Shown here piece by piece: positions 11,371 to 24,373 of a stretch of 64,000 nt of DNA. The stretch's first letter is position 1, and each line of letters opens with the position of its first letter. This stretch comes from Welwitschia mirabilis (lineage: Eukaryota > Gnetophyta > Gnetopsida > Welwitschiales). The stretch covers positions 111,419,113 through 111,483,112 of the forward strand of contig JBOZIK010000001.1 of assembly GCA_051453625.1 (NCBI GenBank). Direction: 5' to 3'. Both the position numbers and the translations under genes were made by a program. Below the pieces are notes generated by a model. The model had not been told where the DNA came from and made no database searches. It was given only the letters and a program-made list of their open reading frames with translations.

Positions 11371-13519
11371 ATCCTAGATCCTCAAAGAATTACTTTATCT
11401 AAGCCTCTTTGCTTAGTTTAAATCTAAGGATGCCTTTAACAATAATACTAATTAATTTTTGACTAGTTTGAATTTATCTTGGGCTATTTACTTATTATTT
11501 TTAATCATTATTTTTATTTTTAACCATTATGTACTCTTTCATCTAGCCATGTTATCTTTATATGTGCTAAAAACCTATGGAAAGATATAACTTAAAAATA
11601 CAATTAAAAACTATAGCAAATTTGAATAGACATACCTTAATCTAGACATAGAAATACATATTAGATCTACTCTAAATATTTAACTTCATAGTTAGAGTAT
11701 TGTAAAATGAGTGAAATATTTATTGTATGATTACAAAGTGATAATTTGGAAGGAGTGTTTAAAATAAATAGAGACATCTAATCTTAGATTTATTTTTTCA
11801 TTTACATGGTGCATATATATTTATGCCATCTACAGACATCTAATGAATTTAGCACATATTTATAGATGATGAAGACATTTATATTAAATTATTAGAAAAC
11901 TGGAATTTTTGGTAGTAGACATCTATCAAACTAAGATATTTTAATGGAGTATGAAGGCATCTCCATTAAGTGAAGACATCTATACTAAATGTTTTCATAA
12001 AAGGTGTAGAAAAATGTAGTTTCAAGATAACAAGTATATTAAACATTATTTAAGACAAAATAAAAGTTTAGGTCGTAGACATTTACAACATTTAAAGATA
12101 TATATCACATTCATAGATGTCTACTCATATGGAAACATCTAAATCAAAATGAATTAAATAATAAGTTCATTCATACTAAACATAGAACTATTGTAAACTA
12201 ATAAAAGTTAAATATAGTAAAGTAAGATATGTCACATAAAATACTAGAGTTAATACGAGATCCTATACCTTTATTTATCTAATTAGAAAAGGTTCAATCT
12301 CCACATCTCTTTAGTTGATAATCTTTTCTTGTAAAGTTGTTTGTTAGTTTTCATTATCTTCATCATCTTATTTGAGCAAATATTATTTTTTTACATGAAA
12401 GTGATCTGTAGATTTAGATATCATTTTGAAGATAATCTATTTCTCCAAATTTAGTTTTTGATTTTGTATGTATCTCCCTAAATAAGATCTCCTTCGCTTT
12501 CTTAACATTTTATGTAGTAACATATTCATGCATTTGGATGAGAAACTATTCTTCATAACTAGGATTTAGGAATATATTATTTAAACATTGCCTTTTTTTA
12601 TCAAAATAAAAGGTTTTTCTAGTGCATCAATTTTTTAAGTACACGAGTTCTTGTTATCTTATTAGTGGCTTTGGTTTTTCCTTTAGTAAGATACAAGGAT
12701 AACTTCTTTTTACTTTGAAACTATTCTAATTACTTTGTAGTGTTATTTTCCTAAGCTTCTTTTGTATATTTCTTAACACCATTTCTAGTCCTTTTGTATC
12801 TTTATAGCCCTTGTTTTTCTCTTTAATAATATTGGATTGCAAATCACCTAATTGTTTGTTTCTATCTATTAGGTTTAGATGTTTAGATTTTCATTGCCTA
12901 GAATGATAACTAACCACTTTACTTTTATGATTAGAGTATTGAAGTTATCATCAATATGTTTATTTATGGTCTATATTATTATCTGAGCATGAGAAACATT
13001 ATTTTATTACTTTGACATCCACTTATTCTAACATTTTTCTTTCACAGACTTCTTTACTCATGTCTATGGCTTTTGATATTAGTTAGTGTAATGATGTTTA
13101 TTATAAAGTAATGGATAAAGTTTATTATAATATCCTTTTCTATAATAAAAAATAAAAGTAATATGGCTTGAGTGAAATAATTGTTCATAACTTGGTTTGT
13201 ATTTCTAACTTGCGAATAGATTCTAGGAATCCTTTTAATATTAACTTGTTAAATCACCATTCTTGCCTAGGACACTTATATCATTGGGTATTTAACCTTT
13301 TTTAAGAATTGTATTGAGTATTCATTATTTTACTAATTAACTTAGTATCCTACAATTCCTATTTTATTTTCTTCAACTAAATAATTAATTTACCAATCTT
13401 GTCTTTAAGTGAAAGATTTTCACTCATTAGCTTAGAATAATAACTTATTTCTTGTTTGTAGGATAACTTACAATTGTAAAAATTCCTTTTAATTTTAGTG
13501 CATAATGTCTAAATGTTAA
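11371..13519. other. AT-rich, no certain gene; AGACATCTA motif cluster, possible copia interior
   Basis: From 11760 to 12180 the word AGACATCTA or its complement TAGATGTCT occurs repeatedly. From about 12300 to 13519 the minus strand reads as lysine- and glutamate-rich fragments between stops (for example KNKGYKDTKGLEMVLR). These could be the spacer and early pol of the copia element whose gag flanks the solo LTR. No protease, integrase or reverse transcriptase motif is clear enough to call. Confidence 0.3.
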
Positions 13520-13749
13520 TAAATTCATCTAAAAGAAAATCATACCTTTCTTGTAGAGTAAGCTCAATGTATTCATACTTAAATCATCAAGATCATTTCA
13601 AGTTTATAAGCCCAATTTTTTTTAGTATCATGGATGAATTCCATTAATGATGAATAGGAATTTATGTCTTCATCTAAGACTTCTTCCTTTATGAATATAT
13701 CATCATCATCCTAGTTAGTTTAAAGGGCCTTCTTTATTTTTATTCTTTT
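13520..13749 (-). pseudogene. Ty1/copia gag C-terminal remnant, left half of split gag
   Basis: Immediately left of the solo LTR the minus strand reads KKAL-stop-TN-stop-DDDDIFIKEE followed by VLDED and a Tyr/Ser/Leu segment. Plant copia gag proteins have this lysine-then-acidic stretch ('KKALxATWDDSDSSSxEEE') just after the zinc knuckle. The UBN2 part and the knuckle of a copia gag lie on the far side of the solo LTR (17712-18425) in the right order and strand. The two pieces are best read as one gag split by the insertion. Both have stops. Confidence 0.6.
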
Positions 13750-13755
13750 TTTTCC
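13750..13755 (+). repeat. Target-site duplication, left copy (TTTTCC)
   Basis: TTTTCC precedes the LTR start TGTAATG and recurs exactly at 17706-17711 after the LTR end GACATGACA. Ty3/gypsy elements usually give 5 bp; the sixth base may be chance. Confidence 0.75.
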
Positions 13756-16700
13756 TGTAATGTTCTAATTAATATGTCATCCAATAGTAGATGAAGGTCA
13801 TACTAAAATATAAGTAAGGAATAATGAATAAAGTTTAGTGCATCCTATGAGATAATATCTGATAAGATTGATATAATAACACATGGTGATATGACTTGGC
13901 TTAAAAAATGGTATTGTCTAAGTTTACAATTGAGTTATCGAGTTAAAGCTCTAACACAATGAAATCAAATAATTAAAAAAATAGATTCATGCTAACAAGA
14001 CCTCTTTTAAATCATATTGATAATGGATAAAATAATTCCAATTTTTAAGAAAGAAAATAACCTTGTAAGTTTCTAAAATCAATTTATTTAAACCAATATC
14101 ATGTTAAAGAAAAAAATTGTATAACACATTCCATAAAATTGTTTTCAATTGAGACTCAAACTCAAGACCTATAAAATATCAATTTTTATAATAACCAATT
14201 AATCACTTGCTATGTTATTGTTTTCATGTTAAACACAATTTTTAAATGGTAATATAAAGTACTAATGATGTTTCAAAGGTCAATTTAAAAAGGTGGTCTT
14301 TGTAAGATTCGAAGTAAGGAACCCCTTTGCTAAAGCATACTTGATAACCAATCACACCTTGAGGAATCATCTAAAAGTTTGGATTTGAGTGAGAAGAAGA
14401 GCGATGTATAGAATATATTCATATTATAAAAAGTATTTAAGATAATTTCCAAAATTTTAATTAATCAAAATCAAATTATATTATAATAGAAGAAAAAGGC
14501 TTACAATTGTAATGCTGTGTCAACAGCACCCACTTTTAGAACTATAGGACTAGAACGAGATGAGGAAGAAGAGTGCATTGATCTATAGCCCAGTGTAGTG
14601 CATTAACATCTATGCTTTTAGGGTGTAGAATAATTAGCACATTATAGGAAGGGTATATAATAGGAGCAAGGCCTTAGAGCACCTATAAGGAAAGGAAAAT
14701 GTGATGGAAAAATAAGAACCTTTAACAGTCTCATAATGTTAAATTAGACACATCGTTATCAATTCATCAGACTAGTATGACATAGTAAAACTTATAACTG
14801 CACTTGACATGAATAGTACTTAATAATTTGATGGAAAGAATTGTTTCTATTGAGAAGTTGAAAAACAAGGCTAAAGAGGGCTATTTGATTGTGCAAAGAT
14901 GGGAATTCATAGTTTGAGAAATATGAAACTCTTACATTTTTGCAAATTTGCTTCAATAAATGAATGGTAAAATTGAAAGAAAATGATGTTACAGGTGCAA
15001 TAATGCACTATAATGGCATGTAGTAGAAAGGAAAGAGTCATGTATGTGTTTGGGGAATAATGCTTAAGAAATTTTAGGAGCTGATGAAATTTGGTTAAAT
15101 TTGCTTAGTTTCAATTCAATTTATGAATGAGGACAAGACAATTAAGTTTTTAAGTAATATCTTGGAGACTATATCTTAAAGGTTTCATTAAAGAAAAGGG
15201 AAGAGAATGATAAATTAAGGAAATAAATGTGAATGGGAATAAGAGCACTAATGCACAGATGAAATGTATGGACCTTGATCACATCCAAAGAAGAAGCAGT
15301 TAAGGAAATACACAAGAGACACATAGAGAAGAAGCCAACTTGACATGCATTTTACATTTTAATTCAATGACCTTGCCATTTAGCATTATCACCATTTCAC
15401 TAAACTTTAGATCCAGAACTCACTACTAGGCTTGAACCCCCTATGAATTTACCTAAGATATAAGGTAGTGTTTAAGGCTATGATTCAGTATGAGTTAATG
15501 AACTTTGGTAGTACTATGAAAGAAGGGATATGTCTAGAAGGACACGGAATGAAGGATGACTCAACTAGATCTATGCATGATAGACAACATGGCTTAAGGA
15601 ATATTAGATATGGATCTATAACTGTTAGTAGTATTAGATGTGATGGAAGAAGCACATTACAAAAATTACATTATAAAACAAATTCCTATAATATTATAAC
15701 ATTGGCAGATGCTTTCAATATAACCTCACTTAGCATAATGGTAGAAGAGTAAATGACAAAACGAAAGGTTAATGTTTTGATTTTGTAACCCCCTCTCTTT
15801 TCTTCCTTTCACTTCTTCTTTTTCATGCCAAATATCTATGAAAATATGTTAAGGAAAACCTTGTCAAATTCTAACTGCTTATACTTGGATTTTCCTATAT
15901 CCTATGTGATTCGGCTAACCATGTGGGCATTAAGTATTCTCATAAAAATTAATTAAGTTTATTAATTTTTTTCATAAAATATAGGTCCTACATTATTTAT
16001 GCTTCCAAGAAATTCTCATGCTTATTTTTGATAATAGAAATAAAAAAAACTTAAATTTGAGAAATTCATTAATCAACAAAAATCAATACTATTATAGAAA
16101 AATTTCATGAAAATTTAACTAACTATAATAAAATTTATGATGTACAATTAAATAAATATATACTTTATTATATTGTGAATACAACAACATTATTTATATG
16201 AGATCAATATTCATTCCTTAAATTATAGTATCATCACTTAAAAGGTTAAATAAAAAGATGTTTTAAAATGCAAAGTCATAATAAATGTAGCTAATATTAA
16301 CCTCCCAAGAATTATAGAGATGTTAAATAAAGTTTAATAACACATGAATGTTTCTATAAATATGAAAAATCATAGAATACATCCAACTTTAACTCCTCTT
16401 CACCTCATTCCTTAAAACATTTCCTACACAATAGGAATGGTATAAGAACTGTACCTTCATAGTTTCCAGTTTGTTCCATGGCAAGGTATGAAATGATAAG
16501 GATTTTCAAATGAAAAGGAATGATAAGAATAAATCAAAAATAATCAAGGCTCCATTTTAATTTATCTTCTTTTACTATTACTCCATAATAGATTTCAGTA
16601 ATCTAGTTGCACACAATCTAGGAGGTATAAATGATAACTTAGTCATATTTTTCATATTCATCCTAGAAGTTTAATCCCATAACCTCAAGATTTCCTTTAA

Positions 16701-17705
16701 AAAGGTTGATAACAAAAATAATTTATTCAACAACTCATTACAAGAATTAGACAATGTTGAAGGGGTTGTGATACAAGTACGTAAAATAACACTAACATGG
16801 GATATATGTAGTCTAAATGGAACTTCATCGTTATGCAAAAGCAACTTTATAAGAAGTACAAAAATATCATAATCATTCAATGTAGGAATTCATCAAGATG
16901 CAAATAACAAGAATCATGCAAGATAATAAAATAAACACCAGGAACCATTTAAGGATGAAATGAAAGAACATAAGAATCATACAAAAAAGGAAATTAAAAC
17001 CATAAGACGATACAAGGAAAAATTCAAAGAATCATAAATCATACTTGAATAAATACAAAGTTTCAAAGACTCTAAAGATTCCAAGATTCAAGGTTCCAAG
17101 GCTTATCTAAGCTCCAAGATTAAGATGGCAAGATTTGATAGTCCAAACATTTTCAAGATGAAAATATGAAAACAAAAAGATTCTATTTATAGTAGAAAGT
17201 ATAGGATGATGAAAATAAATCATAATAACGAAGTGGTAAATGTGGAAAAAGTGATATAAGTGGTGAAGGTGGTAGAAGTGGTGGAAGCAGTATGGTGGGA
17301 GTGGTGGAGCTATGGAAGTGGTGGAAGTTCTGGAAATTTTATAACCATTTCTAGGCCATTAGGTGTATTAATATCATAATAATAAATAACAATTCTCCAC
17401 ATGTAAGTTAAAATAATTCTCATAAATAGTAATTTCCAAAACCAGATAACAAGTATTTTCCTTTAAAGTAAATAAATAAAAAGTATAATAGTTATAATAA
17501 TTTAGCCATGAAAATTAAATCACTAAAAATTTTCAATAAGGTAAATTTAATACTACTGCAAAATATGAATAATTATTGCATAAAGTTTATTTAATAAAAA
17601 TTACACCATTGGAAATTTAAAATAAATATATGTAATAATTAAACTAGATTATGACATTAAGAATTATATAAAAAGTTCTCAAATATTAAAGGTCTAGACA
17701 TGACA
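13756..17705 (-). mobile_element. Solo LTR, Tekay/Del-like family (copy 2)
   Basis: About 3.95 kb, with the same ends as copy 1 (minus strand TGTCATGTC to ..ACATTACA) and co-linear with it throughout. Shared blocks are the PBS-proximal TACTAAAATATAAG region, the AGCAAGGCCTTAGAGCA block, the tRNA-like module, the cluster around CTTCATAGTTTCCAGT and the GTGG minisatellite. No PBS or internal domain adjoins it, and it is bounded by TTTTCC direct repeats. This is the product of LTR-LTR recombination that removed the element interior. The 94-codon ORF at 15468-15752 within it is not conserved in copy 1 and is not called a gene. Confidence 0.9.
15730..15785 (+). other. tRNA-like A/B-box module inside solo LTR
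   Basis: TTAGCATAATGG at 15730 and TGTTTTGATTTTG at 15773 correspond in position and spacing to the module at 2337-2391 of LTR copy 1. Both boxes are AT-shifted. Confidence 0.35.
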
Positions 17706-17711
17706 TTTTCC
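17706..17711 (+). repeat. Target-site duplication, right copy (TTTTCC)
   Basis: Exact partner of 13750-13755 on the other side of the solo LTR. Confidence 0.75.
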
Positions 17712-18425
17712 CATGTTTTTTACATCTTATTAGTACTTGATCAATCTAAAGTAAATTGGCATTCACTCTTATAATTCCAACATTCTATAGCTAAGAAATC
17801 ATTTCTAGAAAATTGTAAGTACTTACCTCTATTATTACCTTTATATTTTAGGCTTGGTGGTTTAGATTGGTCTACTCTTCTCTTGTTTTGTTTGGTTAGT
17901 AGGGATTTCACTCTATTGGAGATTAAGATAAGTTCATCTTCTTCTTCATCATCTAACTTATTATATGATGTGATCATAGATCTTTCTTTACTATGATGTC
18001 TTAATGTCTTATTTATCTTTAGTACTATAGGGTTTTTTAATAATGAATTCATCTTTAATTAGGTTCATTTTGTATGCTACTAAGACACATTAAATTTCTT
18101 TAAACTTCATTAGGGGAAAGTCTCTAAACTCCTTCATGACAATAATCTTTAGTTTATAAACTAATGTGAGTGATCTAAAAATACTTTGAATCACCTTCTC
18201 TTCTAGTATATCTTCATCAATTCCATGGATGTCATTCATAATGTTGCTTACTCTACTGTAGTATTAATTTATTCTTTTACCTTTGTTCTTTTTGAGGTTC
18301 TTGGACCAATTTCTAAGTAGTAGTAACTTACTTTAGTATTGACTTGCCTTCATTAGTGTCTTTCAAGAAATCCCAAACTTCCTTTGTGTTTTTACGACTT
18401 CCACTTAGCCACAATAGTATTGTTT
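17712..18425 (-). pseudogene. Ty1/copia gag remnant (UBN2 domain and zinc knuckle), right half of split gag
   Basis: Read leftwards, EVWDFLKDTNEGKS appears at about 18330-18400 (usual 'AKEaWdxLxxxyeG'). After stops and frame changes come IHGIDEDILEEKVIQSIFRS and MKEFRDFPLMKFKEI, matching UBN2 'ixexxvxkiLrSLp' and 'iexxkDlxxltxxeL'. An open frame of 103 codons (17741-18052) holds the charged linker DEEEDELILIS and a degraded CCHC knuckle (ECWNYKSECQF). The continuation of gag lies beyond the solo LTR at 13520-13749. The start of gag and the leader are missing on the right, where a plus-strand family-2-like LTR fragment begins. Gag forms the virus-like particle of the element; this copy is dead. 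Confidence 0.75.
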
Positions 18426-19200
18426 TCCATTACATCATGGAGATGATAATTAGGATAAAAGTCAACATAATCAACATGTGCTGAGCATTTGTTGATTGTC
18501 ATCTATCTCATGGAGGTGACATGAGGGGATACTGTCAAAATAATTTGTAAAGTTAATTAAATTGTTATGAAAGGGTGTATTCAACTTGCACATCTTCATT
18601 TCACACCCCTTAGTAACCTTTAACTATCCATCCTAACCTATAAATAGACCCTTCTATATCTTATTCAAAATCATCCTTTGATATCTACATTCTTATAATA
18701 ATTGAAGAAAACAAAGGATATCCATCATAATTATAAGAAGAACTACTTGGTTTTAGGCAGTGGATCTTCCATTGAGAAGTTGTTGTCATAAGTGGATGTA
18801 ATTCAATTTCATTAATAAAAGTATTGATTGAATTAAAATATTTTCAACTGCTTTATTGTTCTTTCTTATAGCTTATCTTAATTGCAATTTAATGATATGA
18901 ATTTGTAATTGAAATAGGCTATAAGGACTAATCAAGTAATAGTAGATTGAAAATTTGGTTAATTAATTGCATTAGAATTACATTCATTTTACATTACATT
19001 AGATTTCTTTTTATTCCATTGTATTAAATTTTTTCTTCATTCTTGAATTGATTAATTTATTTCCTATAAATAAAAATTCTAAAATATGTTATTCTTCTCT
19101 TTATGAAAGCAATTTTTCATATTCTCTTTTAGAAGTCTTCTCTAAGTATATGATATTTGGGTTGATCCCACTATACAAATGTGTATCATCTGTAATTAGA
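18426..19200 (+). mobile_element. Family-2-like LTR fragment (H)
   Basis: Plus-strand sequence follows the order of the family-2 LTRs: an ATGATAATTAGGAT block, a hairpin motif (TGTCATCTATCTCATGGAGG at about 18498), a TATA box CCTATAAATAGA (about 18639), the GTGGATCTTCCATTGAGAAG segment (LTR G has GTGTATCCTCCATTGAGATG), the AGGCTATAAGGACTAATCAA region, and the CCCACTATACAAATGTGTAT segment near the 3' end. Neither terminal TGTTGT nor ATAACA is present, so both ends are lost. It is more diverged than copies A-G. Confidence 0.6.
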
Positions 19201-19384
19201 TTATTAGCTTTTTAGATGTTACAAGTTAATTTAGATCTTTAGGATATTAGAATTAGAAGCAAAAATATGCATCATAACATGTTACTTTTAAAAAATGTAG
19301 TTTGATGCTTACCATTAATTATAGAAGAGTTTCTTTATAATGTTTAGCTTTTCTCATAAGACAACTTAAACTACCCCTCAAGAT

Positions 19385-19735
19385 TACATTATGATTTTAT
19401 GCTTGTCACCAATATTTTATTTAATATGTGATTTTAGGCTTACCACTAATCTTATAATAAAATAATGGTTTTAAGATTATCACTAACTTTACAATAAAAA
19501 AGTGGTTTTAGGATCATCACTAATCTTACAACTAAACATCAGTTTCAAGATCATTACTAACCTTATAATAAATAGAGGTTTTAGTCTTACCATTAACCTT
19601 ATAATTAAATTCATGGTATTAGAGTTATTACTAATTTTATAATCAAATCAATGGTTTTAAACTTACTACTAATCTTATAATTAAATCAATGATTTTAGGC
19701 TTACGGCTAATCTTAAATTCAATTATGTTTCTCAT
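19385..19735 (+). repeat. Minisatellite, unit about 37 bp, about 9 copies
   Basis: Units follow GTTTTAGGCTTACCACTAAT plus CTTATAATAAAATAATG with substitutions. The CACTAAT-type core recurs every 36-38 bases (about 19401, 19437, 19474, 19511, 19548, 19585, 19623, 19661, 19699). No ORF runs through it. Confidence 0.85.
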
Positions 19736-20320
19736 AAGAATATACAATATACCTCATAGGCCACAATCATAGCTTGGAATCCTCAGTGACATAAAATTAC
19801 ACATAGGCACAAATGAAATGATAGATATATGTGGAATTAGAGTAAATTATACCAAATTAAAATTTTTAAAAATATAGTATATAACTTATTGAGAGATAAA
19901 GCTAGTATAATGTATGTAGGATAGCTTAAATACAAAGGAATTTTTGCCTAATAAGAAAATAAAGGAAAATTATAAAGACATTAGTAATTAATTTTATTCC
20001 TCTCTTTGTAATGGTAGTATTGGGTTCCTTCTTAATGATGCCTTTTCTTGTTTTTGAATCCCTCATAAAAGGACATGTATTTTCTAAAAAAAATATATTC
20101 TTCTAATCTATTATTGTGTTTGATGAGTGCAGTCATGTCCTTTTACTAAATATAATTTATCTAATCTATTACAAAGACTATCAAAGAGAAAATGCAATTT
20201 ACTCTATCTATTATTACTTATTATATTAGATCACATTCATCATCATTAGTTCTTTCTAGATCTTGATTTATTCTATTTATTGATTCTTCTTTAAATGGCT
20301 TAAACACCATCTAAAACAAT

Positions 20321-20458
20321 TAGGTTAAGCATGTAGAATGGCTTCAGTAGAATCTAGAATATCTAGGTTTAGCATGTAGAGTAACTTCAGTGGCATCTAA
20401 AATGGCAAGGTTTAGCATGTAAATGAATTGGGTGTCATTCAAATGGCTAGATTTAGTT
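20321..20458 (+). repeat. Short tandem repeat, unit about 43 bp, about 3 copies
   Basis: AGGTTAAGCATGTAGAATGG, AGGTTTAGCATGTAGAGTAA and AGGTTTAGCATGTAAATGAA head successive units, followed by a partial AGATTTAG. Confidence 0.7.
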
Positions 20459-22399
20459 CTTACATAAACTTCTTTAATCTTTTTCATAGATGTCTTCAAA
20501 AGTTTTAAATATCTACAAGTGATGTAGATGTGTTTTCCAAGTATAGATATCTTCTATTCATTATAATTTCTCAAATTTATGTATATGTATTCAGTTATGA
20601 TATACATCTACTAGTCTTATAGATGTATTTATTCTATCAGTGTTAGTACTATTACTACTTTAGTTTGACTAAGATGCCATTTTTTTCTAGCAAACATCTT
20701 CTCTAAAGTTTTCATAATTAATTGCGACATGTTTAACATATATAGAAGTATTCATGAAATGTAGAAATATAGACTTTCTATAGGTTTCTTCTTATGTTGT
20801 ATATATATTTCATTTTTGTAGACATCTACAAGCAACTTTGGTGATCTTTAACCATCTTAACACTTACACACATGCAATGCTAGATTTGAGATGTTTACTG
20901 CATCAAAACTAGTTGGGTCAAAAGTTTAAACATAATCAATCACATCACTTAATTATTAATTAAATATATATTTTGGAGTTATTAGATGTTAAAATTATTT
21001 TATTAAAATAGAAAATTATAAGTATAAAATAGTGTCATGAATAAATCAACTACTATGCAAAAACATTTTTTAAGAACGATAATGTATAAATATTACAAAC
21101 AAAATATGAAACAAATCCGTAGTAAAAAAGATTCAAATCACTATTGTAAGAACCATATTAATTACTACTCACTTATATGAATATGTTCATCTTTAAACTA
21201 TAAATAAAAATATACATTGTATAAGATTTCATATTTATTTATCATAAGAATTTGAAATATTTCTTGAGATGCTAAAATGTAATATATAATAAAGATTTCA
21301 AATGTTAGATAGAGCTAAAGGTTAAAGATGAATTTAGATAAGAAAAAGGTAATTTTAAAATTTAGAAGTATCTATAAAAGAATATACATTATGATTGGTT
21401 GAAAAGTTTTACAAACAATAAAAGACTAGTTCCATGTATTCTAAGTAATTAACAATAAAATAAAACATGCATAAACAATCTTTATAATCACAAAAGAAAT
21501 ACTTTTAAAAATAAAATTCTAAAGGGTATAAATAAATACTAATGAATAAGCCTTAGTAAATCAAAAACCAAAGAAAAAAGAGAGAGATAGCCTTTGAAAC
21601 TATTAGATATTGTTAAATATTTTTAATTCTACTCTTCCATAAACTATGATCCACTTAAATATTTTATGTTTTATTTATTATCTAGTTATTATTAAGACAT
21701 TATAGGTAATCTTGGCCTTGAAAGCAAAATGAGGTCTTTCATCTATCCAATAGATACCTAATTGTGATTTATTTAAATTATTATAAGTTCAAAAATATAT
21801 AAATTATGAATAGATAGGTCTAACAATTTATAACATAAATTAAAAACTATGTTTCATTTATGGTCAAATTACGTTGAAAGTTTAAAACATAACTTTATCT
21901 TATTTTTCCAACACATCTTGATAAAACCATCAATACTTTGTTCACATGAGGTTAAAACTCTTTTGGACTCAAGTCATAAGGATTGAATGGAGATGTTAAC
22001 AATGAGTCTAATTTTTAATTGATACTTGTTAAATAAAACTATATTAATATATCTAGAGAATAAAATTACATATTATACTAATATTCTTAATTGTTTCTGG
22101 GAACATGAGATTTGTTATTAACTTGATGTCATTAATATATCTTAGTAAACAACTATATGTGTTGGAATTATAGTCTTATTCATAATTATATTGTTAAATC
22201 TTTTATTATTTATAATTAATAATATTATTTTTTAAATAAGTTAAAATTATGATTTCATAATGATTGGACCATTAATAATATAGCTATATTAGCTTTAGAA
22301 TACTCTTGATTTCAATTTCTACCCTTTGCTCCAAGTAGCTTGTATCATTCTAAATAGTTTTTAAAAGTATAACAATTCATTCTTAAAAAAAATAACAAA
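20459..22399. other. AT-rich, no gene recognised
   Basis: At 20480-20830 the words TAGATGTCT and AGACATCTA recur, as at 11760-12180. Beyond that I see no open frame, LTR end or protein motif. Confidence 0.4.
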
Positions 22400-23740
22400 A
22401 AGGAATAAAATGAAAGATAAAAAACAAAGAAAGAGATAAACTACAATCCTAAGGGATAGAGGAAAAAAGAAAGATGAAATCATATAAGCATATTACAGTT
22501 AATTACTAAAAACCTTCATCATTAAAGACTATTTAAGAAGAAGGGAAAAAAAGTAAAGGTTTGCAAATAATATTATTACATTTTAGAATATGCTTTCTTT
22601 TTAAAATTTTAAAATATCCTTTTATTAGTTAATAATTAAGTTATAAATAAATTGAATATGAGAATTTTTTCTTCTACATAGTATTAATCATTCCTTTTCT
22701 AAAGTTACCATAATACATGAGAAATAAAATGATAAAAAAAATACTCACCTTTTATTACTTATCAGTTAATGCTTTTATTTAGTAGTCTTGAACATTACTT
22801 AGAAGAATCACTCTTTTCATTAAAATATGAAAATCAGAAACTCTTGTTGTATGTGTATAATGAAGAAGATAGTGTCTAAAGGATTATTCTTTATTTTTAT
22901 AAAAGTAACAATTATTTGTAATTTTATAACCACAGTTTTATAAATCCTAGAAAAATTAATTTATTCCATTATGCTAGAGGGAGAAAAAGAATTTTATCTT
23001 TGACTTTGAACATCTAATTATTTCCTTGTCTAAAGGATAAATTCAAAGAGTATTATAGGATTCTAAAATTTGAAATTACCTTTTTTGTACTATTATTAAT
23101 TTTTATAAATATCTAAAAGCATATAATTTTCTACTTAATATCTTGAATTGTTCCAATCATTTAAAATTATATAGCCTTTAAAATATATGGACCTATAAAG
23201 AAATTCTCATAATAACTTAACTATGTAGAATTTAAGATTTAAATCCATAAAATATTTAGCATTTAACATTTAAACCATTTTCATTCTATATGTATAATAA
23301 CTAAACTATTCTAGCTAATAGAAAAGTCTTAAGTTATGAAGTATTTTTAAAACAAATACACCTTTGTCACATGATTAATACATATAACTTTAACTTTTTA
23401 AATGAATACACTTCTTACCATTTATGTTTTCTTTAAAGAATTTTCTTTTCAATGTTTTTATGTACTTAGCAATCCTTTGGAGTCTTTAAATAAATCAATA
23501 AGAATTAAATAAACTTCAAATAAGCTAAGATTTTTTTTAAAAATAATTTACCTTTTCATCCTACTAATATAAAATATAAAAGTTTCATCCACATATTAAA
23601 TACAAGTTAATTTAGAAGTAGCTTCTATAAATTCAATGATAAATAAATAGTTATCTTTTTGAATATTATCTAATGTTACTTTTAAAAATTTAACCAGAAA
23701 GAAGAAACAAAAATGATGATAGACTATAACATTTCTTTTT
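22400..23740 (-). pseudogene. LINE fragment (alpha), internal part
   Basis: This stretch is co-linear with 26550-28170, part of a recognisable LINE. Shared blocks include a TCTTTATTTT-plus-AAAAGTAACA block, TTCCATTATGCTAGAG (23 kb) against TTTAATTATGCTAAAG (27.2 kb), AACTATTCTAGCTAA against AACTATTTTAGCTAA, and a TTATGAAGTATTTTTAAA block. Relative to the other copy it lacks about 240 bases near 23570. Reading is heavily broken. L1-like LINEs encode endonuclease and reverse transcriptase; this copy keeps only the part after the reverse-transcriptase core. Confidence 0.6.
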
Positions 23741-23769
23741 GAAAACTTGAAATTTTTTCATAGAGTTTT

Positions 23770-24060
23770 TTGGATTATTAACTAAAATTTTATTAATTAC
23801 TTAAAAAACAAAATAACATTAGGTTCAGAAAACCCATTTGAATCTCTCAAAATACAATCATAGATCCTAAAGTCTTACTATAACCAACATCAGAGAACAA
23901 TCAGACTCACCTCCTAGGAAGGGTATTTTAAAAGCCCTACATCATATGCTCAGTAAGGACAAACAAACAGCCTATCAAACAAACATCAAAACATAGTAGG
24001 TACACAGATTAGAGCAACCACATCAAACTATCTCTATTCAACAAACAAAAAATCCAAAAG
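23770..24060 (-). mobile_element. LINE 3' end (delta), cut by N gap
   Basis: Nearly identical to 29680-29960 (for example CACCTCCTAGGAAGGGTATT, CTACATCATATGCTCA, GGACAAACAAACA), which is the 3' end of a LINE with a zf-RVT region. In both copies the minus strand ends in a T/A-rich tail containing AATAAAATTTTAGTTAAT or similar. The upstream part is lost in the gap 24061-24160. Confidence 0.75.
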
Positions 24061-24160
24061 NNNNNNNNNNNNNNNNNNNNNNNNNNNNNNNNNNNNNNNN
24101 NNNNNNNNNNNNNNNNNNNNNNNNNNNNNNNNNNNNNNNNNNNNNNNNNNNNNNNNNNNN
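24061..24160. other. Assembly gap, 100 N
   Basis: Separates the LINE 3' end (delta) from the 118-aa ORF region. The flanks are unrelated. Confidence 0.95.
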
Positions 24161-24373
24161 GCCCTAACTTAATTGGCTGATTTCCACAAAGCCAGAACTA
24201 ATCTAGAGTGTCTTGAGGATTCTTTCCTTTGAATTGCTTGAATTAAAAAGAAGGGTTAAGTTTACCTGACACCCTAGATCTGGGGCTTTAAGAAAAACAA
24301 AGTGAATTCTTGATAGTTTGGAGTAGTTCCTAGACTAAATAAAATATTGATCAACTAGCTCTTTGCCTAATCC

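Noticed and set aside
15468-15752. 94-codon ORF on the plus strand
   Set aside because: Lies antisense within a solo LTR and is not conserved in the other copy of that LTR.
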